Assembly (NCBI RefSeq): GCF_028200735.1
Contig: NZ_JAQKPV010000006.1
Coordinates: 1 to 64,000, forward strand
Reading direction: 5' to 3'
Length of the DNA stretch: 64,000 nucleotides
Source of the DNA: Streptomyces sp. ACA25
GTDB taxonomy: Bacteria > Actinomycetota > Actinomycetes > Streptomycetales > Streptomycetaceae
A program made the position numbers and the translations under genes. A model generated the notes under the pieces. It was not told where the DNA came from. It was given only the letters and a program-made list of their open reading frames with translations, and made no database searches. The first letter of the stretch is position 1, and each line of letters starts with the position of its first letter. Shown piece after piece: positions 19,225 to 28,072 of the stretch.

Positions 19225-19371
19225 ATGTTCGTGACGAGCGCCAACGCCGCCCTCTCCACCCTCGCCGAGGCCGGCGACGATGCCATCAACCCGTACTTCG
19301 TCGGCGGCTTGACGCTGGCCGGGCTGCTCCTGCTGCTGGCGATCACCAACCTGCTGAACCGGGACCGCTGA
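19225..19371 (+). CDS. Small single-pass membrane protein (48 aa)
   Basis: This short gene encodes 48 residues starting MFVTSANAALSTLAEAGDD. After PYFVGG comes one membrane helix (LTLAGLLLLLAITNLLN) and a basic end NRDR. It sits 34 nt before nadD on the same strand, in the place where Streptomyces genomes carry a tiny membrane protein between the SCO2583-like gene and nadD. The ribosome-binding site is weak (TAGG). Function is unknown. The 277 nt before it hold no other gene; a TACGAT box near 19172 could be its promoter. Confidence 0.7.
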   Translation: MFVTSANAALSTLAEAGDDAINPYFVGGLTLAGLLLLLAITNLLNRDR

Positions 19372-19404
19372 GCCACCGGGCCCCGGACCGGCTAGGGTCT
19401 GCGC

Positions 19405-20028
19405 ATGGGAGACCACATAGCCCCTCACCGGCGACGGCTCGGGGTGATGGGCGGGACGTTCGATCCGATCCATCACGGCCACCTGGTCGCCGCCAGCGAA
19501 GTGGCCGCGACCTTTCAGCTGGACGAGGTCGTTTTCGTGCCGACCGGGCAGCCGTGGCAGAAGAGCCACTCCACGGTCTCCCCGGCCGAGGACCGTTACC
19601 TGATGACGGTCATCGCCACGGCGTCCAACCCGCAGTTCTCCGTCAGCCGGATCGACATCGACCGGCCCGGCAAGACGTACACCATAGACACCCTGCGGGA
19701 TCTCCGGTCCGAGAACGAGAACGCCGACCTCTTCTTCATCACCGGCGCCGACGCCCTCGCGCAGATTCTCAGCTGGCGGAACGCCGGCGAGCTGTTCTCA
19801 CTCGCTCATTTCATCGGCGTCACCCGCCCGGGGCACGCGCTCGCCGATCCCGGTCTGCCGGACGGCGGTGTCACGCTGGTCGAGGTGCCGGCGCTCGCCA
19901 TCTCCTCCACCGGCTGCCGTCGGCGGGTTTCCCGGGGAGACCCCGTCTGGTATTTGGTGCCGGACGGAGTGGTGCGCTACATCAACAAGCGTGCGCTCTA
20001 TCGGAACCGACAGGGACCGAGGCGCTAA
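19405..20028 (+). CDS. nadD: Nicotinate-nucleotide adenylyltransferase
   Basis: A 207-residue enzyme that joins nicotinate mononucleotide and ATP to give deamido-NAD. The nucleotidyltransferase motif [11 protein letters not shown] is at 16-26, and the second signature [10 protein letters not shown] (SxTxxR type) is near the C-terminus. Length is normal. It is the first of a co-oriented series with the LCP gene (24-nt gap), rsfS and the phosphatase. Confidence 0.97.
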   Translation: MGDHIAPHRRRLGVMGGTFDPIHHGHLVAASEVAATFQLDEVVFVPTGQPWQKSHSTVSPAEDRYLMTVIATASNPQFSVSRIDIDRPGKTYTIDTLRDLRSENENADLFFITGADALAQILSWRNAGELFSLAHFIGVTRPGHALADPGLPDGGVTLVEVPALAISSTGCRRRVSRGDPVWYLVPDGVVRYINKRALYRNRQGPRR

Positions 20029-20051
20029 GAGGGGCTGAAGGGGCGGCACTG

Positions 20052-21908
20052 GTGAACGACCGACAGGATCCGTACGGGCACATCTACGGCTACGACGAGT
20101 ACGGCCGCCCCCTCTACAGAACCGCCCAGGACCAGCCCCTCCCGCAGGACTCGTCCGGTTACCCCGCCGGGCAGACCTACGACCCGGATCCCTATGCCGC
20201 GTCGCAGCCCGGCGGCGGCCAGGCCTACGACCCGTACGCCCCGTATTCCGGCCAGGGCTACGGCCAGGACCCCTACGCCGCGCAGCCCGAGCAGCAGCAG
20301 CCCGGCTACGGCTATCCGGGCCCGCAGCAGCCGGTGAGTTACGGCACCGCGCAGCAGCCGGCGGTCGACGACTACGGCTACGACCCCACCCCGCAGGGGC
20401 CGCAGGCTCGCGGTGCCTCCGACACCTTCGATGCCTTCGGTACCTATGGCCCGGGCCCGCAGGCCCCGGTACGGACGGAGCAGCCGCCGGCGGAGCCCTC
20501 CTTCCCGCAGCAGCAGCCCTCTCAGCAGCCCTGGCAGCAGCCCCCCTCGCAGCGGCAGCCGGAGCCCGGCCCCGGTGTGGTCCCGCCGCCGCGCCGGCCG
20601 GAGGAGCCGCGGCGGCCCGCCGGGCCGGGTGTGCCGGGCGGCCACGGGCCCGACGATGACGGCTACCACACCGAGCAGTTCGCGTTCGTGGAGGAACAGG
20701 AGGAGGAGTCCGAGGACGTCATCGACTGGCTCAAGTTCACCGAGAGCCGCACCGAGCGCCGTGAGGAGGCCAAGCGCAAGGGCCGCAGCCGTCAGCGGCT
20801 CCTGGTGATCGCGCTGGTGCTGGCCCTGCTCGGCGCTGTCGGCGGGCTCTGGTACACCGGCAACCTGCCCGGGGTTCCCGGCCCCGGCGGCTCCGCCGAG
20901 GAGAGTGCGGCCGAGGCGGAGCGGCGCGATGTGATCGTCGTCCACCTGCGGGAGACCAACGGCGACGTCACCTCGACGGCCCTGCTGGTCGCCAACGAGA
21001 CGACCGGTCACGGCACCGTCCTGCTGCTCCCCAACAATCTGGCGGTCTCCCCGGACGGCGGGAGCACCACCCTGGGCCAGGCGGTCACCGAGGAGGGTGC
21101 CGCCTCCGTCCGGGAAGCGGTGGGGCTGCTGCTCGGTGCGGACATCAAGGGCACCTGGCGGCTGGACACCCCGTACCTGGAGAACCTCGTCGACCTGGCC
21201 GGCGGCATCACTCTGGACAGCGACACCGAGGTGCCCGGCGAGGACGGGGACGAGCCGCTGGTCCCGGCGGGCGAGGGTATCGCCATGGACGGCCGGGCCG
21301 CGGTCGCCTACGCGGTGCACCGCGGCGGCGACGAGCCGCAGGAGGCCCAGCTGGAGCGCTTCGGCCAGGTGATGGAGGCGGTGCTGCGCAAGCTGCCCAC
21401 CACCGACGAGGCCGCCACCCGGGTGGTCGAGAACCTCGCCCAGATCGCCGATCCGTCGCTCCCCGAGGATGAGCTAGGGGTGTCCCTCGCGCAGCTGGCC
21501 GCTCTCGCGAAGGAGGACAAGCACACCACCGTGCTGCTTCCCGTCGAGGACACCGGCATGATCAGCGACGAGACGGCGACCGGTCTGGTCGCGGAGGTGC
21601 TCGGCGGCACCGTCAGCAACGCCGAGGGCGGCGTCGCCCGCATCGGGGTGCGTGATGCCACCGGAACCGACGACGCGGTGGAATCCGCACGGGCCGCGCT
21701 GATCAACGGCGGCTTCTCGGTGGTCGACACCCGGGCCGTGGACGACACCCGGGCGGAGACGGAGGTCCGTTACGCCGACGAGGCCCACCGGGAGACGGCC
21801 ATGGAGGTGGCGATCCTGCTCGGGCTGGGAGAGCAGGCCGTGGTGGAGGAAGAGACCTCCGGCAACGCCGACGTGACCATCCTCCTGGGGGAGGACTACG
21901 GGGATTGA
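20052..21908 (+). CDS. LCP-family protein with LytR C-terminal domain
   Basis: A 618-residue protein. Residues 1-235 are a Tyr/Gly/Pro/Gln-rich cytoplasmic tail with repeats of the type GYDEYGRPLY and YDPYA. One membrane segment (LLVIALVLALLGAVGGLWYTG, about 250-270) precedes an LCP-like domain and a C-terminal LytR_C domain. LCP enzymes attach glycopolymers to peptidoglycan. The usual RSDT and R-x-R signatures are eroded here (STALLVANET and VHRGGDEPQEAQLERFGQ), so catalysis is doubtful. By position it matches the SCO2578-type protein of the spore-wall complex. Confidence 0.85.
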   Translation: MNDRQDPYGHIYGYDEYGRPLYRTAQDQPLPQDSSGYPAGQTYDPDPYAASQPGGGQAYDPYAPYSGQGYGQDPYAAQPEQQQPGYGYPGPQQPVSYGTAQQPAVDDYGYDPTPQGPQARGASDTFDAFGTYGPGPQAPVRTEQPPAEPSFPQQQPSQQPWQQPPSQRQPEPGPGVVPPPRRPEEPRRPAGPGVPGGHGPDDDGYHTEQFAFVEEQEEESEDVIDWLKFTESRTERREEAKRKGRSRQRLLVIALVLALLGAVGGLWYTGNLPGVPGPGGSAEESAAEAERRDVIVVHLRETNGDVTSTALLVANETTGHGTVLLLPNNLAVSPDGGSTTLGQAVTEEGAASVREAVGLLLGADIKGTWRLDTPYLENLVDLAGGITLDSDTEVPGEDGDEPLVPAGEGIAMDGRAAVAYAVHRGGDEPQEAQLERFGQVMEAVLRKLPTTDEAATRVVENLAQIADPSLPEDELGVSLAQLAALAKEDKHTTVLLPVEDTGMISDETATGLVAEVLGGTVSNAEGGVARIGVRDATGTDDAVESARAALINGGFSVVDTRAVDDTRAETEVRYADEAHRETAMEVAILLGLGEQAVVEEETSGNADVTILLGEDYGD

Positions 21909-22008
21909 ACCGACCCGGTCGTGAGACCCTGGGTGAGGTACTCATCCGCCGTCGCCCCGTCCCGGGCGGCGGCGGAGTCCCCAGAGACGACCGGAGAAAG
22001 CTGCACCC

Positions 22009-22452
22009 GTGACCGTAACCGACCGTGCCACCGAGCTGATCAACCACGCCGCCCAGGCCGCGGCGGACAAGCTCGCCAGCGACATCATCGCCTACGACGT
22101 CGGAGACGTCCTCGCCATCACCGACGCCTTCCTGCTCGCCTCCGCGCCGAACGACCGGCAGGTGAAGGCCATCGTCGACGGCATCGAGGAGCGGCTGTCC
22201 CGGGAGCTCGGCGTCAAGCCGGTCCGGCGGGAGGGCGAGCGCGAGGGGCGCTGGGTGCTGCTGGACTACCTCGACATCGTGGTGCATGTGCAGCATTCCG
22301 AGGAGCGGGTCTTCTACGCCCTGGAGCGGCTGTGGAAGGACTGCCCGGAGATCAAGCTCCCCCCGGAGGCCGAGGCGACGCGCACCAAGGGCGGCCCGGC
22401 GCGGCCGGACGGGGAGGGCTCGGACCGGAACGCGGACGGTGAGCCGCGGTGA
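22009..22452 (+). CDS. rsfS: Ribosomal silencing factor
   Basis: A 147-residue protein of the RsfS/Iojap family, which binds ribosomal protein uL14 and blocks subunit joining. Seen: DKLASDIIAYDVGDVLAITD, the SAPNDRQVKAI loop and WVLLDYLDIVVHVQ, all diagnostic. An acidic/basic tail of about 25 residues follows the domain. GTG 22009 lies downstream of GGAGAAAG. The stop overlaps the start of the next gene, so the two are coupled. Confidence 0.95.
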   Translation: MTVTDRATELINHAAQAAADKLASDIIAYDVGDVLAITDAFLLASAPNDRQVKAIVDGIEERLSRELGVKPVRREGEREGRWVLLDYLDIVVHVQHSEERVFYALERLWKDCPEIKLPPEAEATRTKGGPARPDGEGSDRNADGEPR

Positions 22453-23093
22453 TGCCTCCGGCGGGCCGCAAGATCGTGCTGTGGCGGCACGGCCAGACGG
22501 CGTGGAACCTGGAGCGCCGCTTCCAGGGCAGCACCGACATCGCGCTGACGCCGGAGGGCCTCGCTCAGGCCCGGCGCGCCGCCGCTCTGCTCGCCGGGCT
22601 CCGGCCCGACGCGATCATTGCCTCCGACCTGCAGCGCACCGCGGCGACGGCTGCCGAGCTGGCGGTGCTCACCGGTCTGAACGTGCTGCACGACGAGTCG
22701 CTGCGGGAAACCTACGCGGGAGCGTGGCAGGGGCTGACGCACGACGAGATCGTGGAGCGGTTCGGCGCGGAGTACGCCGCGTGGAAGCGCGGCGAGGCGG
22801 TGCGGCGCGGGGGTGGTGAGCTGGAGACCGAGGTCGCCGACCGGGCCGCCCCGTTCGTGGAGCGGCACGCCGAGAAGCTGCCGGAGAACGGCACGCTGGT
22901 CGTCGTCAGTCACGGCGGCACGATCCGTACCACGATCGGCCGGCTGATCGGGCTGCCCCCGGGCAGCTGGGAGGCGCTCGGCGGGCTGTCGAACTGCTGT
23001 TGGTCGGTGCTGGGCAGGGGCGTCAACGGCTGGCGGCTGGTGGAGCACAACGCTGGCAGCCTCCCCGAGCCCGTGCTCGGCGACGACACCTGA
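22452..23093 (+). CDS. Histidine phosphatase family protein
   Basis: A protein of about 213 residues with the phosphoglycerate-mutase-like catalytic box VLWRHGQTAWNLERRFQG (phosphohistidine in RHG) and the second His in VVVSHGGTIRTT. Such enzymes act on phosphate esters; the substrate is not evident. It overlaps rsfS (TGATG; an in-frame GTG at 22449 is equally possible). This arrangement nadD - LCP - rsfS - phosphatase is typical of Streptomyces. Confidence 0.92.
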   Translation: MPPAGRKIVLWRHGQTAWNLERRFQGSTDIALTPEGLAQARRAAALLAGLRPDAIIASDLQRTAATAAELAVLTGLNVLHDESLRETYAGAWQGLTHDEIVERFGAEYAAWKRGEAVRRGGGELETEVADRAAPFVERHAEKLPENGTLVVVSHGGTIRTTIGRLIGLPPGSWEALGGLSNCCWSVLGRGVNGWRLVEHNAGSLPEPVLGDDT

Positions 23094-23283
23094 CCCTCGG
23101 TCCGGCCCGTTGGCGGACGGCGCACCGTGCGGGACCGTGCCGTGCTGCCCGCGGAACGACGCACGGAGCACCGGGCAGATCCGGCGGTACGGCCGACTCG
23201 TGCCACTCATGTCCGCGTTGTGACGGAATGGTGCCGGAGGACGGCTGGAACGGTGTCGGCCCGGGTATGGGAGAGGTGTCGAT

Positions 23284-23308
23284 CCCGTCTCCTTTCCACG
23301 GAGGCGGG
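23284..23308. other. Hairpin in the intergenic region before the zinc-ribbon gene
   Basis: CCCGTCTCC (23284-23292) pairs with GGAGGCGGG (23300-23308), nine pairs with one wobble and a 7-nt loop. It lies in a 355-nt gap (23094-23448) that otherwise shows no gene. It could end the upstream operon or structure the leader of the next gene; no T run follows. Confidence 0.4.
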
Positions 23309-23448
23309 AATCGCGGCTTATGGCGTCGTCGTTCGCGTGGCAGAATCGGAAACCGCCGGGCGGGGGGCCGGCAGGACTCCCGGCGGCGATGACGGAGGGT
23401 ATTCCACTGTGCGCACGGCCCACGAGCAAAGCGGGAGCTGATCGGGGT

Positions 23449-23682
23449 ATGGGAGCACACAGCAGGAAGTGCGACTGGTGCGGCAGCGGCACCCCGATCG
23501 TCCGTGACCTCCAGCCGGTCAACGACTCCTACCAGTACTGGTGTGTGGAGTGCGCCCGCGCCCTCATCATCAAGGGTGACCCCATCGAGACGTACCGTGA
23601 GCTGGAGGGCGAGCCGATCTACGGCCGGCTCCTGGACGAGCACTGCTCGCTGAAGCGCTTCTACTCCTTCGCCAGCGCCTGA
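23449..23682 (+). CDS. Small zinc-ribbon-like conserved protein
   Basis: A 77-residue protein with two CxxC pairs (C8/C11 in CDWCGSG and C32/C35 in WCVECARAL) that look like a zinc ribbon. The rest is acidic and soluble. It starts MGAHSRKCDW at ATG 23449. I infer metal binding from the cysteine spacing but cannot give a function. It is monocistronic, followed by the tRNA-Ala pair. Confidence 0.8.
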   Translation: MGAHSRKCDWCGSGTPIVRDLQPVNDSYQYWCVECARALIIKGDPIETYRELEGEPIYGRLLDEHCSLKRFYSFASA

Positions 23683-23825
23683 CGTTCCCCGGCGCCCGAG
23701 CCCGCGACACCGGTTCCGCGGTCCCCGCCGCGCTGCTCACCGCCCGGCGGTGCCCGCTCGCTGACCTCCGTGTTCCGTTCTCCGGCGACTGCTCACCACC
23801 CCGGTTCCGGCTCCCGTGGGCCGAT

Positions 23826-23856
23826 TTGGCGTCCGGCCCCGGAGCCCGTGTACAGT
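23826..23856 (+). promoter_or_regulatory. Candidate promoter of the tRNA-Ala genes
   Basis: TTGGCG (23826-23831) and TACAGT (23851-23856) resemble -35 and -10 boxes with a slightly long 19-bp spacer, 40 nt before the first tRNA. The surrounding 23683-23896 contains no gene. Confidence 0.45.
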
Positions 23857-23896
23857 AGGCGTCGCCGCAGCGGGAGACCGCGAGCGGACCAAACCC

Positions 23897-23969
<73 letters not shown>

Positions 23970-24001
23970 CGGGTCGCGCGACTCGCGGGGCCGGTGTACC
24001 G

Positions 24002-24074
<73 letters not shown>

Positions 24075-24146
24075 CTTCCCTCCTCCCTCCGGCGTGATCG
24101 ACGCGGGGTCATGCCCCCGCTGACGCGCTGCACCAGACACGCAGGT

Positions 24147-24179
24147 GAACGGGCCGTCCGGTAGCCGGACGGCCCGTTC
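24147..24179 (+). terminator. Terminator hairpin after the tRNA genes
   Basis: Perfect 15-bp stem: GAACGGGCCGTCCGG (24147-24161) with CCGGACGGCCCGTTC (24165-24179), 3-nt loop TAG. There is no clear T tract, as is common in actinomycetes. It separates the tRNA transcript from the leuS leader. Confidence 0.75.
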
Positions 24180-24211
24180 TGCGTCACTCTCCGGTGCGGT
24201 AGCCTGAGACC

Positions 24212-24250
24212 ATGCGTGCCGTACGCCTTCTGCTTACCGGGCCGCGCTGA
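24212..24250 (+). CDS. Leader peptide of leuS (attenuator)
   Basis: A 12-residue reading frame, MRAVRLLLTGPR, with three consecutive leucine codons (CTT CTG CTT at 24227-24235), ending 38 nt before an intrinsic terminator and 109 nt before leuS. This is the layout of ribosome-mediated transcription attenuation: stalling at the Leu codons when charged tRNA-Leu is scarce should favour an antiterminator. Leader-peptide attenuation of amino-acid genes is known in actinobacteria. Confidence 0.8.
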   Translation: MRAVRLLLTGPR

Positions 24251-24290
24251 CCAGACCCGCCCTCCGCGCTGTGGGCGGAGTCGGCGCGGC
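24241..24290 (+). promoter_or_regulatory. Alternative pairing elements of the leuS attenuator
   Basis: GCCGCGC (24241-24247, at the leader stop) is the exact complement of GCGCGGC (24284-24290, overlapping the foot of the terminator). CCGCGC (24264-24269) can also pair with GCGCGG (24284-24289), and CCGCCC (24257-24262) with GGGCGG (24273-24278). These are mutually exclusive pairings of the kind used to switch a terminator; which one forms on ribosome stalling cannot be decided by eye. Confidence 0.55.
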
Positions 24291-24318
24291 CTCCCCTCGT
24301 GTGTGCGGGGGGCTTTTT
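24289..24318 (+). terminator. Attenuator terminator before leuS
   Basis: GCCTCCC (24289-24295) pairs with GGGGGGC (24307-24313), seven pairs with one T-G, and an 11-nt loop. TTTTT follows directly, one of very few true intrinsic terminators in the window. It lies between the leader peptide and leuS on the same strand. Confidence 0.8.
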
Positions 24319-24358
24319 CATGTCCGGGGCAGAGACGACCGATGGAGCTTCGAGGACG

Positions 24359-27226
24359 ATGAGCGAGACATTCAAGTACGGGGCGGACCTGGCCGCTGAC
24401 ATCGAGGCGCGCTGGCAGGACCACTGGGACAAGCACGGCACCTACGACGCGCCCAACCCCACCGGAGATCTGGCGGACGATCCCGCCATGGTGGCCAGGC
24501 CCAAGAAGTTCGTGATGGACATGTTCCCGTACCCCTCGGGGGCGGGTCTGCATGTGGGCCACCCCCTGGGCTACATCGCCACCGACGTGCACGCCCGCTA
24601 CCTGCGGATGACGGGGCACAACGTGCTGCACACGCTGGGCTTCGACGCCTTCGGGCTGCCCGCCGAGCAGTACGCCGTCCAGACCGGCACCCACCCCCGG
24701 ATCTCCACCGAAGCCAACATCGGCACCATGAAGGCCCAGCTGCGCCGGCTCGGTCTGGGCCACGACCAGCGCCGGTCGGTCACCACCATCGACCCCGAGT
24801 ACTACCGCTGGACCCAGTGGATCTTCCTGCAGATCTTCAACTCCTGGTACGACACCGAGGCCGGCCGCGCCCGTCCCATCGGCGAGCTGGCCGCCCAGTT
24901 CGAGGACGGCCGGCGGCCGACCCCGGACGGCCGCCCCTGGGCAGACCTGACGGACACCGAGCGGGCCGACATCCTGGGCGGCCACCGCCTGGCCTACGCC
25001 TCGCACGCCCCGGTCAACTGGTGTCCCGGCCTGGGCACCGTGCTGGCCAATGAGGAGGTCACCTCCGAAGGGCGCTCCGAGCGGGGGAACTTCCCCGTGT
25101 TCAAGGCCAGGCTGCGGCAGTGGAACATGCGGATCACCGCCTACGCCGACCGGCTGCTGGACGACCTGGACGGCCTGGACTGGCCCGAGGCGATCAAGCT
25201 GCAGCAGCGCAACTGGATCGGGCGCTCCGAGGGCGCCCGCGCCGACTTCACCATCAGCGCGCCGGACGGCGGCCCGGCGGCCCGCAGCGAGCGAATCTCC
25301 GTTTTCACCACCCGTCAGGACACCCTGTTCGGTGCCACCTACATGGTGCTGGCCCCCGAACACCCGCTGCTGGACAGCGTCATCCCGGACACCTGGCCCG
25401 AGGGCACCCGCGAGGCGTGGACGGGCGGCCACGGCAGCCCGGCCGAGGCGGTCGCCACCTACCGGCGGCAGGCCGGTGCCAAGTCCGACGTCGAGCGGCA
25501 GGCCGACGCCAAGGTGAAGACGGGCGTCTTCACCGGTGTTTACGCGGTCAACCCGGTCAGTGCCGAGCGGATCCCGGTGTTCGTCGCCGACTACGTCCTG
25601 ATGGGATACGGCACCGGCGCGATCATGGCCGTTCCCGCCCACGACCACCGCGACTTCGCCTTCGCGCGGGCTTTCGAGCTGCCGATGCGCTGCGTCGTCG
25701 AACCCACCGACGGCCGCGGCACCGACCCCGCAACCTGGGATGACGCGTTCGTCGCCGGCGAAGCCCGGCTGGTCAACTCCACCGGCCCGGACATCAGCCT
25801 GGACGGGCTGGGTGTCGTGGACGCCAAGGCCCGGGTCAGCACCTGGCTGGAGGAGCACGGCATCGGCGAAGGCACCGTCAACTTCCGCCTGCGCGACTGG
25901 CTGTTCAGCCGCCAGCGGTACTGGGGCGAGCCGTTCCCGATCGTCTACGACGAGGACGGCATCGCCCACCCGCTGCCCGAGTCCATGCTGCCGCTGGAGC
26001 TGCCCGAGGTCGAGGACTACTCCCCGCGGACCTTCGACTCCGACGACGCGCACACCGAGCCGGAAACCCCGCTGTCCCGCAACGAGGAATGGGTGAACGT
26101 CACCCTGGACCTGGGGGACGGGCGGGGGCCGCGCCGGTTCCGCCGCGAGACCAACACCATGCCCAACTGGGCCGGATCCTGCTGGTACGAGCTGCGCTAC
26201 CTCGATCCGCACAACAGCGAGCGGCTGGTCGACCCCGGCATCGAGCAGTACTGGATGGGCCCGCGTGAAGGCATGCCGCACGGCGGTGTCGACCTGTACG
26301 TCGGTGGCGCGGAGCACGCCGTCCTGCATCTGCTGTACGCGCGGTTCTGGTCCAAGGTCCTGTACGACCTGGGGCATGTCTCCTCCGCCGAGCCGTTCCA
26401 CAAGCTGTACAACCAGGGCATGATCCAGGCGTACGTCTACCGGGACAGCCGCGGCTTCCCGGTCCCCGCCGGCGAGACCGAGGAACGGGACGGCGTCTGG
26501 TACCACCAGGGCGAACCCGTGCGGCGCGAGCTGGGCAAGATGGGCAAGTCGCTGAAGAACGCCGTCACCCCGGACGAGATCTGCACCGAGTACGGCGCCG
26601 ACACCTTGCGCCTGTACGAAATGGCGATGGGCCCGCTGGACGTCTCCCGGCCCTGGGACACCCGGGCCGTCGTGGGCCAGTACCGGCTGCTGCAACGGCT
26701 GTGGCGGAACATCGTGGACGAGGAAACCGGCGAGACCACCGTCACCGGCGGAGAGCCGGACGAGGCCACGCTGCGCGCTCTGCACAAAGCGATCGACGGT
26801 GTCCGGCACGACATGGCGGGGCTGCGTTTCAACACCGCCATCGCCAAGATCACCGAGTTGAACAACCATGTGACCAAGGCGCGGGAGGTGCCGCGGGCCG
26901 TGGCCGAGCCCATGGTGCTGCTGATCGCGCCGCTGGCCCCGCACATCGCGGAGGAGCTGTGGCGCCGGCTGGGACACCAGGAGTCGGTGGTGCACCAGGA
27001 ATTTCCCGTGGCCGACCCGGCGTACGTCGTCGACGAGACGGTGACGTGCGTGGTCCAGGTGAAGGGCAAGGTCAAGGCCCGGCTGGAGGTCTCCCCGTCC
27101 ATCGCCGACGCGGAGCTGGAGGCCCTGGCCCTGGCCGAGCCGGGAGTGCGGGCGGCGCTGGGCGGGGCGGGCATCCGCAAGGTGATCGTCCGTGCGCCCA
27201 AGCTGGTGAACATCGTTCCGGCCTGA
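24359..27226 (+). CDS. leuS: Leucyl-tRNA synthetase
   Basis: A 955-residue class I synthetase that charges tRNA-Leu. The HIGH-type motif is [16 protein letters not shown], and the KMSKS-type motif appears as GKMGKSLKN. The inserted editing domain lies between them ([19 protein letters not shown]), and the C-terminal anticodon-binding and end domains are present. ATG 24359 follows GAGG (24352-24355). ATG 24320 is in frame but sits directly against the attenuator T run. Expression is likely controlled by the leader peptide and terminator upstream. Confidence 0.98.
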   Translation: MSETFKYGADLAADIEARWQDHWDKHGTYDAPNPTGDLADDPAMVARPKKFVMDMFPYPSGAGLHVGHPLGYIATDVHARYLRMTGHNVLHTLGFDAFGLPAEQYAVQTGTHPRISTEANIGTMKAQLRRLGLGHDQRRSVTTIDPEYYRWTQWIFLQIFNSWYDTEAGRARPIGELAAQFEDGRRPTPDGRPWADLTDTERADILGGHRLAYASHAPVNWCPGLGTVLANEEVTSEGRSERGNFPVFKARLRQWNMRITAYADRLLDDLDGLDWPEAIKLQQRNWIGRSEGARADFTISAPDGGPAARSERISVFTTRQDTLFGATYMVLAPEHPLLDSVIPDTWPEGTREAWTGGHGSPAEAVATYRRQAGAKSDVERQADAKVKTGVFTGVYAVNPVSAERIPVFVADYVLMGYGTGAIMAVPAHDHRDFAFARAFELPMRCVVEPTDGRGTDPATWDDAFVAGEARLVNSTGPDISLDGLGVVDAKARVSTWLEEHGIGEGTVNFRLRDWLFSRQRYWGEPFPIVYDEDGIAHPLPESMLPLELPEVEDYSPRTFDSDDAHTEPETPLSRNEEWVNVTLDLGDGRGPRRFRRETNTMPNWAGSCWYELRYLDPHNSERLVDPGIEQYWMGPREGMPHGGVDLYVGGAEHAVLHLLYARFWSKVLYDLGHVSSAEPFHKLYNQGMIQAYVYRDSRGFPVPAGETEERDGVWYHQGEPVRRELGKMGKSLKNAVTPDEICTEYGADTLRLYEMAMGPLDVSRPWDTRAVVGQYRLLQRLWRNIVDEETGETTVTGGEPDEATLRALHKAIDGVRHDMAGLRFNTAIAKITELNNHVTKAREVPRAVAEPMVLLIAPLAPHIAEELWRRLGHQESVVHQEFPVADPAYVVDETVTCVVQVKGKVKARLEVSPSIADAELEALALAEPGVRAALGGAGIRKVIVRAPKLVNIVPA

Positions 27227-27374
27227 CCTCACCGGGGCCGCGGCGCGCACCCGTAGGGGGCGGTCCGGGACTTCTCAGGGTCCCGTTCCGTCCCCATTTC
27301 CCCGGCAGGCCGCCTACCCTGGGATACTGCGGATCCCGCGCCGGGGGAGGAGCAGAGATGAGGGAGCAGTTCTG

Positions 27375-27989
27375 ATGGAAATCGTGCTCGTGCTGCTCGT
27401 GCTGTGCTTCCTGCTGTTCGTGGTCCTGGCGGTGCGCACTGCCAGGGCGGTCAAGCGCGGGGTGGAGCGCGCCGGAGTGGAGGCCCGCCGGTCACTCTCC
27501 CAGGCAGGGCTGGCGGCGCGGGCCGCGCAGCCCGGCCCGGTCGGAGAGCTGGCCCGGACCCGGAAAGAGCTGCGGACCTCCATCGACAGCACCCGTGCGG
27601 TGCTGGAACGGGGTTCAGCCGAGGACCCCGCCCTCCGTGAGGCCCTGGGCCTGCTGGACCAGCTCCACGGGCACGCCCGCCACCTGGACCAGGAAATGGG
27701 CGCACTGATGGCCGCCGAGCCCGACCGGCGGCGTGTCACCCAGCGTCTCCCGCACCTGCGGGAGCGCGCCGACCGGATCCGGAAGTCGGCCGACGCGCTG
27801 CGGCACGCCGCGCAGGAGCGCGCGCACCGCTACGACACGGACGAACTCGACTCCCTGCACCAGCAGATCGGTATCGAGGCGAGTGCGCTGCGGCACTGGG
27901 CGCCGGCCGAGCCGACTGCCGGTCCGTCGCTTCCGCCGGAGCCGGAGAAGCGCCAGCTGTTCCGCAAGGACGGACCGGGCGCCGGCTGA
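27375..27989 (+). CDS. Membrane-anchored coiled-coil protein, unknown function
   Basis: A 204-residue protein. An N-terminal membrane segment (IVLVLLVLCFLLFVVLAV) precedes an Arg/Glu-rich helical region with coiled-coil character (LARTRKELRTSIDSTRAVLE, RLPHLRERADRIRKSADALR) and a Pro-rich tail. The ATG overlaps the end of a 5-codon reading frame (27358-27375, MREQF) that also supplies the GGGAG ribosome-binding sequence. No family recognised. Confidence 0.8.
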   Translation: MEIVLVLLVLCFLLFVVLAVRTARAVKRGVERAGVEARRSLSQAGLAARAAQPGPVGELARTRKELRTSIDSTRAVLERGSAEDPALREALGLLDQLHGHARHLDQEMGALMAAEPDRRRVTQRLPHLRERADRIRKSADALRHAAQERAHRYDTDELDSLHQQIGIEASALRHWAPAEPTAGPSLPPEPEKRQLFRKDGPGAG

Positions 27990-28072
27990 TACCGGGAGGT
28001 AGCCGGGGGCGCGCGCCGCCCGGCAGGCGTCGTCGGCGGCGGGGCCGCCCGACCGCGGGTATTCTCCGGACC

